Shown: piece after piece, positions 5,559-10,237 of the stretch | How the letters are laid out: the number at the start of each line of letters is the position of its first letter | Numbering within the stretch: position 1 is the first letter of the stretch | Assembly: GCA_904502025.1 (NCBI GenBank) | Contig: CAJGDJ010000056.1 | Span: 1 to 10,237 of the forward strand | Direction: 5' to 3' | Length of the DNA stretch: 10,237 nt | Source of the DNA: an uncultured Muribaculaceae bacterium | GTDB lineage: Bacteria > Bacteroidota > Bacteroidia > Bacteroidales > Muribaculaceae | Notes under the pieces: model-generated | Database searches by the model: none | Seen by the model: only the letters and a program-made list of their open reading frames with translations | What the model was told of the DNA's origin: nothing | Translations under genes and position numbers: made by a program

Positions 5559-7457
5559 CTAATCACGTTCAAGATATGTGTATCCATACAAGCCCGAGCG
5601 ATAATTACTCAAAAATTCTCGACCCTCTTCGGGGGTGATGCGTCCGGCTTTCATTGATGCCGTTACCCATGTTTCAACATTACGCACAAGTTTCTTTGGA
5701 TTAAATTGCACATAATCAAGCACCTCTGCCACAGTCTCCCCTTCAATAACCTGATCTATCTCATATCGATCTTTATACACGCTAATGTGTACGGCATTAG
5801 TGTCGCCAAATAAATTATGCATATCTCCGAGTATTTCTTGGTATGCTCCCACCAAGAAAACCCCAAGATAATATGATTCATTAGACTTCAACGCATGAAC
5901 AGGCAATGAACTTGCGATACCATGATTGGAAATAAAATTAGCAATTTTACCATCAGAGTCGCAGGTAATATCTTGTAATGTTGCCGTACGGCCGGGGCGT
6001 TCTTCCAATCGAGAAATCGGCATTATAGGAAACACCTGGTCAATAGCCCATGAATCGGGCAATGATTGGAATAACGAGAAGTTACAGAAATATTTATCGG
6101 GCAACATCTTTGCGATTTTACGAAACTCATCGGGAGAATGCTTCATCGACGAAGAAATTTCTCCCACTTCACGCGCTATCGACCAGAACAATTTTTCAAT
6201 TTGAGCACGTGTGCGTAAATCGAGCATTCCAAGACTAAACAAGTCGAGAGCTGTTTCACGAATTTCGAGAGCGTCGTGCCAACTTTCAACCAACCGTGCC
6301 TGGCTCAATTTATCCCATATCTCATATAATTCACGAGCCAATTCATGGCTGTTTTCATCTATTTCTTCAGTTTCTCTCCAAATCGGCTGCGAGGCTGTTT
6401 CAAGCACCTCAAACACAAGCACCGAGTGGTGAGCCGATAGTGAGCGACCACTCTCGGTGATAATATTTGGCTGCTTCAAGTCATTTTTTACACACGCATC
6501 AACCAATGCCGAAATTGCGTCGTTGGCATATTCTTGAATAGAATAATTCATGCTACTTTCACTTGCCGAGCTGCGAGTGCCATCATAATCGACACCAAGC
6601 CCACCACCTATATCGACAAACTCAATATTGAAGCCCAACTTTGATAATTGCACATAAAACTGCATAGCCTCACGCAGTGCATTTTTTATGCGACGAATTT
6701 TTGTAATTTGGCTTCCGATATGGAAATGTATGAATTTAAGACACTCTCCCATCTCTTTCTTTTCAAGATAGTCGAGTGCTTCAAGAAGTTCACTTGAATT
6801 GAGTCCAAATTTTGATTGATCGCCACCCGACTCTTCCCATTTACCCGAGCCCGATGATGATAATTTGATGCGAATGCCAATATTTGGCTTTATATTTATG
6901 CGTTTCGAGATTTCAGCAATCAATCGCAACTCATTGAGTTTTTCCACAACAAGATAGATGCGACGCCCCATCTTTTGTGCCAAGAGTGCGAGTTCGATAT
7001 AATCCTCGTCTTTGTAGCCATTACATATAATGAGTGCATTCTCGGCAATATTAGTTGCCAACACTGCATGTAATTCGGGTTTTGACCCTGCTTCAAGTCC
7101 GATATTGAATTTTTTACCATGAGTAACAAGCTCCTCTACAACAGGACGCATTTGATTAACCTTAATAGGATAAATCAAGAAGTTTTGGGCTTGATAGTTA
7201 TATTCTTCAGCGGCTTGCTTGAAACAACGCGATATTTTTTCAATGCGATTATCCAAAATGTCGGGAAAACGCAACAGCACAGGCGATGTAATGTCGCGTA
7301 CCTGCAACTCGTCCATTACCTCTTTCAAGTCAACCGAAGCATATCCTTCTTTAGGAGTAACTGCCACATGACCTTTTTCATTGATTGAAAAATATTTCAA
7401 TCCCCACCCGTTGATGTTGTACAATTCAGCACTATCATCAATACGCCATTTTCTCAT
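5559..7457 (-). CDS. speA: biosynthetic arginine decarboxylase SpeA
   Basis: 632 residues, near the normal length of SpeA (E. coli about 658). This PLP enzyme converts L-arginine to agmatine and CO2, the first step of the agmatine route to putrescine and spermidine. The fold-III alanine-racemase-type barrel carries the PLP lysine K99 in YPIKVNQ, HFHIGSQ (244-250), the phosphate-binding GGGLGVDYDG (284-293) and ESGRS (335-339). The C-terminal domain holds the catalytic Cys499 in CDSDGK, expected to work across the dimer interface. SpeA's typical insertion between barrel and C-terminal domain is present (~355-470). The ATG at 7457 gives the expected MRKWRIDDSAELYNINGWG opening. truA follows on the same strand. 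The later enzymes of the pathway are not in this window. Confidence 0.97.
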   Translation of the reverse strand: MRKWRIDDSAELYNINGWGLKYFSINEKGHVAVTPKEGYASVDLKEVMDELQVRDITSPVLLRFPDILDNRIEKISRCFKQAAEEYNYQAQNFLIYPIKVNQMRPVVEELVTHGKKFNIGLEAGSKPELHAVLATNIAENALIICNGYKDEDYIELALLAQKMGRRIYLVVEKLNELRLIAEISKRINIKPNIGIRIKLSSSGSGKWEESGGDQSKFGLNSSELLEALDYLEKKEMGECLKFIHFHIGSQITKIRRIKNALREAMQFYVQLSKLGFNIEFVDIGGGLGVDYDGTRSSASESSMNYSIQEYANDAISALVDACVKNDLKQPNIITESGRSLSAHHSVLVFEVLETASQPIWRETEEIDENSHELARELYEIWDKLSQARLVESWHDALEIRETALDLFSLGMLDLRTRAQIEKLFWSIAREVGEISSSMKHSPDEFRKIAKMLPDKYFCNFSLFQSLPDSWAIDQVFPIMPISRLEERPGRTATLQDITCDSDGKIANFISNHGIASSLPVHALKSNESYYLGVFLVGAYQEILGDMHNLFGDTNAVHISVYKDRYEIDQVIEGETVAEVLDYVQFNPKKLVRNVETWVTASMKAGRITPEEGREFLSNYRSGLYGYTYLERD

Positions 7458-7543
7458 CGGCTATAAATTAAATAATCAGATTAAACAATTTTTCACTTAT
7501 TTGAAATAGGGTTATATTGCCCGATTTTTCATCTTTTATGCAA

Positions 7544-7551
7544 CAAAATTA
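7544..7551 (-). promoter_or_regulatory. candidate -7 box for speA
   Basis: On the minus strand this reads TAATTTTG, matching TAnnTTTG, and lies 86 bp upstream of the speA ATG. The -33 element is not clear. Region 7458-7711 is a divergent promoter region without a gene; its AT richness makes chance matches possible. Confidence 0.4.
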
Positions 7552-7646
7552 AATATAATTATTCAGTTTTTCATCACTTAAACATCTTTTCTTTCAATTT
7601 TGACACATCTTAATAAAAAAAGAATCTCAAATTCGTTTTTTATTAC

Positions 7647-7654
7647 TATTTTTG
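7647..7654 (+). promoter_or_regulatory. candidate -7 box for the lipoprotein operon
   Basis: TATTTTTG followed by CACA matches TAnnTTTG and lies 57 bp before the ATG at 7712, giving a leader of about 50 nt. No -33 element stands out. The leader is AT-rich without a clear Shine-Dalgarno, as is normal in Bacteroidota. Confidence 0.5.
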
Positions 7655-7711
7655 CACATTAATAAATGTAATTATATCGACAAAATTTAACACATCAAAT
7701 TATTAATACTT

Positions 7712-9394
7712 ATGAACAAAAAACTTATTTTCTCACTCATTATGGGTGGTGCATTGGTTCTTACCGGCTGCAACAAAAAGATTGCTCAATTTGACAGCAA
7801 TTATTTCTCCGTTACTCCTGAACCACTTGAAGTTTCGGCAAACAAAGTTCCCGGCACTGTTACCGGAAAAATTCCTGCAAAAGTATTTGCAAAAAATGCT
7901 GAAGTTACCGTTACCCCAACTCTCAGCGTAAACGGCACTGAGTTATCATCTCTTCCCTACACATTCCAAGGGGAAAAAGTGCGTGGCAACAACCCTACTG
8001 TCAACTATGAAAAGGGGGGCTATATTTCTGTGCCTTTCTCGTATGACTATCAACCCAACATGGAAGACGCTATTTTATATCTTAACTTCGATGTAAAACA
8101 AGGGAAGAAAGAATACACACTTCCACGCGTAAAAGTTACAGAAGGAATCAATACCACCGCAACAATTGCCAATGTAGCAACAACTGCTCCGGCTATTGCT
8201 CCCGACAAATTCCAACGCATCATCAATGAGAAATACTCAGCCGACATCAAGTTCCTTATCAACCAAGCAAATATTCGCGATGGGGAATTACGTAGCGAAG
8301 CGATGCAATCGTTCAACAAAAACCTCGCAAACGCAAGTGCCGACAACTCTCGTCAAATCAAAGAAATCAACATTTCTTCATACGCTTCGCCCGAAGGTGG
8401 TGTTGAATTCAACGAAAAACTTGCCGCAAAACGCGAAAAGAACACAAGTGCTTATCTTGAAAAGCACCTCAAAAACGAAAAAATCACAAACTTTGGAGAA
8501 CTAACAGCACAATTTACAGCTCAAGACTGGGAAGGCTTCCAAAAACTCGTTTCAGAAAGCAACATTCAAGACAAAGAGCTTATTCTCAGCGTTCTTTCAA
8601 TGTATAAAGATCCCGAAGTGAGAGAAAAAGAAATTCGTAATCTATCGTCGGTTTTCGACCAACTCGCTATTGAAATTCTTCCCCAACTTCGTTATTCTCG
8701 CCTCACTGCCACCGTTGACGTAATTGGCAAAAGCGATGAACAAATTCAAGAAGCATTTGAAAACAATCCTAAATCATTGACTATTGATGAATTGCTTTAT
8801 TGTGCTACTCTAACAAATGACAACAACAAAAAAGCTGAAATTTATCAAACCGCAGCAAATATATATGGCGACGATTATCGTGCATTCAATAATCTCGGAG
8901 CTTGCCAATTCGTTGCAAAAGACTATACTTCGGCTGCTGCCAATTTCAAAAAAGCATCTAATCTCACATCAAACGGAGAAGCCAACATGAACCTTGGCCT
9001 CATCTCAATGGTTAATGGAGATTACAATAATGCTAACGAACAACTTGGCAATGCTGGTGGTATCGATGCTCTTGGCGATGCCCTCGGTGTTTATCACCTC
9101 AAAACAGGCAACTACAACGCAGCAGTAAAAGCGTTTGGCGATAGCAAAACAAACAATGCCGCACTTGCACAAATTCTTACAAAAGATTACAGCAAAGCAA
9201 AACGCACTCTTGCATCAATCACAGCTCCTGATGCTACAACTCATTATCTAATGGCTGTACTCGGAGCTCGCACCAACAATGAGCAAATGATTATCAGCAA
9301 CTTGCGTCAAGCATCTAAACTTGATAGCAGCATTGCTGCAAAAGCTCTTAAGGACGTTGAATTTACAAACTTCAATCTTTCTTCACTTCTCTAA
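7712..9394 (+). CDS. OmpA-like and TPR-containing lipoprotein
   Basis: 560 residues. A type II signal peptide ends in the lipobox LTGC with lipidated Cys20, so it is probably outer-membrane anchored. Residues ~30-145 look like a beta-rich N-terminal domain. Residues ~216-250 (INISSYASPEGG, then NEKLAAKR) resemble the start of an OmpA-type peptidoglycan-binding domain, which continues through a long insert to ILPQLRYSRLTATVDVIG (~322-339). Residues ~355-545 are alpha-helical with TPR-like hairpins, for example AFNNLGACQFVAKDYTSAAA and NMNLGLISMVNGDYNNANEQ. This arrangement resembles Bacteroidales cell-envelope proteins related to DUF3868/OmpA types. The likely role is envelope structure or assembly with peptidoglycan contact; the exact function is unknown. 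Its stop overlaps the start of the His-rich lipoprotein gene, so the two are translationally coupled. Confidence 0.85.
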   Translation: MNKKLIFSLIMGGALVLTGCNKKIAQFDSNYFSVTPEPLEVSANKVPGTVTGKIPAKVFAKNAEVTVTPTLSVNGTELSSLPYTFQGEKVRGNNPTVNYEKGGYISVPFSYDYQPNMEDAILYLNFDVKQGKKEYTLPRVKVTEGINTTATIANVATTAPAIAPDKFQRIINEKYSADIKFLINQANIRDGELRSEAMQSFNKNLANASADNSRQIKEINISSYASPEGGVEFNEKLAAKREKNTSAYLEKHLKNEKITNFGELTAQFTAQDWEGFQKLVSESNIQDKELILSVLSMYKDPEVREKEIRNLSSVFDQLAIEILPQLRYSRLTATVDVIGKSDEQIQEAFENNPKSLTIDELLYCATLTNDNNKKAEIYQTAANIYGDDYRAFNNLGACQFVAKDYTSAAANFKKASNLTSNGEANMNLGLISMVNGDYNNANEQLGNAGGIDALGDALGVYHLKTGNYNAAVKAFGDSKTNNAALAQILTKDYSKAKRTLASITAPDATTHYLMAVLGARTNNEQMIISNLRQASKLDSSIAAKALKDVEFTNFNLSSLL

Positions 9395-9828
9395 TGAACT
9401 CAATTAGATTAATGGGCATTGCTGCCTTAACTCTTGCGATATCTTCGTGTGCATCTTCAGGAGCCGACAAATCGGCTTCTGAAGCCAGCCACGACACAAC
9501 AACCTGCACCACACATGAACATCATCATAATAACACAATTATTATAGGTGTGGCTCAAGAGGGCAATTATGCCTCAGGGAAAATCACTGTTACAACAATC
9601 CCAGGGTGTGAGCCCAAAGAATTTGATTACTCTAAATCAAATCAAGACCAAATTGCAGCATGGCAAGCAGGTGATACTGTATCGATTTTCATTGAGCACC
9701 ATCATCATGGAGAAATGGCTCATGACTCAATCACAGCAATAAAGTTAGGGGTTAAAGAATGTTCTGAAGCTCATAACCATGAGCATGAACATCACAACCA
9801 CAACAATTGCAACGAGCACAAGCACTAA
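9394..9828 (+). CDS. small His-rich lipoprotein, probably metal-binding
   Basis: 144 residues. Residues 1-18 are a lipoprotein signal peptide with lipobox ISSC and lipidated Cys19. Eighteen His residues cluster at 41-45, 102-110 and the C-terminal tail 127-144, together with Cys38, 72, 123 and 139. Such clusters usually bind Zn, Ni, Cu or Co. The middle (~48-120) looks like a small beta-barrel (IIIGVAQEGNYASGKITV, then DTVSIFI), with a His loop inserted at 101-110. The ATG overlaps the preceding stop by one base (TAATG), so the protein is coupled to the OmpA/TPR lipoprotein and probably works at the same envelope site. Possible jobs are metal storage or buffering, or delivery to a partner. 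The family is not recognised; metal binding is inferred from composition. Confidence 0.8.
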   Translation: MNSIRLMGIAALTLAISSCASSGADKSASEASHDTTTCTTHEHHHNNTIIIGVAQEGNYASGKITVTTIPGCEPKEFDYSKSNQDQIAAWQAGDTVSIFIEHHHHGEMAHDSITAIKLGVKECSEAHNHEHEHHNHNNCNEHKH

Positions 9829-9856
9829 TCAACGAGTGATATTCTCATTTATAGCA

Positions 9857-9887
9857 AAAGCCTCGCACTTCAACAGTGAGAGGCTTT
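9857..9887 (+). terminator. intrinsic terminator after the lipoprotein operon
   Basis: AAAGCCTC pairs with GAGGCTTT, then after a G/A mismatch CACT pairs with AGTG around a 5-nt loop. A T-rich stretch follows (CTTCTTGTTTT). It lies 28 bp after the stop at 9828. Read the other way, it ends in GAGGCTTTT and may also terminate the tRNA-Gly transcript. Confidence 0.85.
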
Positions 9888-9922
9888 CTTCTTGTTTTAT
9901 ATTAGTCTTTGTCTTACGGAAG

Positions 9923-9995
9923 AGCGGTAAACGAGACTCGAACTCGCGACCCTCAGCTTGGGAAGCTGATGCTCTACCAACTGAGCTATTACCGC
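9923..9995 (-). tRNA. tRNA-Gly (anticodon CCC)
   Basis: A 73-nt cloverleaf read on the minus strand. The acceptor stem GCGGTAA/TTACCGC is perfect, the D-arm GCTC...GAGC is closed, and the anticodon stem TCAGC/GCTGA holds the loop TTCCCAA, giving anticodon CCC for GGG codons. The T-arm is GCGAG-TTCGAGT-CTCGT. U73 as discriminator fits glycine. The 3' CCA is not encoded (TCT follows) and must be added after transcription. The gene stands alone, antisense to its neighbours. Confidence 0.97.
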
Positions 9996-10005
9996 AAATG
10001 GTGTG

Positions 10006-10013
10006 CAAATATA
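10006..10013 (-). promoter_or_regulatory. -7 promoter box for tRNA-Gly
   Basis: On the minus strand this reads TATATTTG, an exact TAnnTTTG match, ending 10 bp before the tRNA 5' end. That distance fits a short leader removed by RNase P. The -33 element is not obvious in the A-rich stretch upstream. Confidence 0.6.
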
Positions 10014-10237
10014 CATCTTTTTTTTAAGTTATACGTCATTTTAGTTAATTTTTGCAATTTTACACCTCTCAATGTCCCATAAAAAGAAAAGAGAGTCCAC
10101 TGGGGACCGCAGATTAAACAAGCAAGTGCGAAATTAAATAAAATGATTGAAGAAAGCACATTTAGGATTATTAAAATTTAATTTTTTACGCGGGCGATTG
10201 TTTAATTTTTTTTGAATAATGGATAAATCATGAGGAC
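10014..10237. other. AT-rich intergenic end of window, no gene seen
   Basis: Only very short reading frames occur here. GTCC-N5-GGAC forms a small 4-bp hairpin near 10097-10109. TTTAATTTTTT is repeated at about 10178 and 10201. An ATG at 10230 is followed by only five bases, so a gene running off the right edge cannot be judged. No clear TAnnTTTG box precedes it. Confidence 0.4.

Noticed and set aside
9779..10027. 82-codon plus-strand reading frame overlapping the tRNA gene
   Set aside because: Its RDSNSRPSAWEADALPTELLPQ-like part is the antisense translation of tRNA-Gly, a well-known source of false proteins, and its start lies inside the His-rich lipoprotein gene.

Overview
The window looks like an AT-rich Bacteroidales chromosome (gut Bacteroidota; the genus cannot be fixed from the sequence). 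Three things support this: several TAnnTTTG-type -7 promoter boxes, start codons in AT-rich leaders without clear Shine-Dalgarno sequences, and typical family members such as a hybrid histidine kinase with a C-terminal HPt domain, a 632-residue SpeA, and an OmpA-like/TPR lipoprotein. All the main genes look intact, and no mobile element or CRISPR array is visible.

Layout. Positions 263-4064 (+) encode a two-component phosphorelay: a membrane hybrid histidine kinase (HisKA, HATPase, REC, HPt) followed by an NtrC-family sigma-54 activator with intact GAFTGA, Walker and Fis-type HTH motifs. Next comes a 201-bp intergenic region with three TTCCACAC direct repeats at about two-turn spacing, two of them forming dyads with a shared GTGTAGAA, then a near-consensus sigma-54 -24/-12 element. 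It leads into a 130-residue secreted protein (4266-4658) built from degenerate 18-21-residue PDT...LDST repeats. A strong hairpin terminator (4696-4726) closes this section. The arrangement suggests a self-contained envelope-sensing circuit: kinase, sigma-54 activator, tandem enhancer sites, and a secreted repeat protein as the target.

Positions 4766-7457 (-) hold speA (arginine decarboxylase, agmatine/polyamine synthesis) followed by truA (tRNA pseudouridine 38-40 synthase). They are 46 bp apart with no convincing internal terminator or promoter, so they are probably cotranscribed. A 254-bp divergent promoter region separates speA from the next block.

Positions 7712-9828 (+) encode two lipoproteins whose frames overlap by one base (TAATG). 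The first has an OmpA-like segment and C-terminal TPR-like repeats. The second is a small, strongly His-rich lipoprotein, probably a metal binder. A hairpin terminator follows, then a tRNA-Gly(CCC) gene on the minus strand. The last ~220 bp hold no gene that can be supported.
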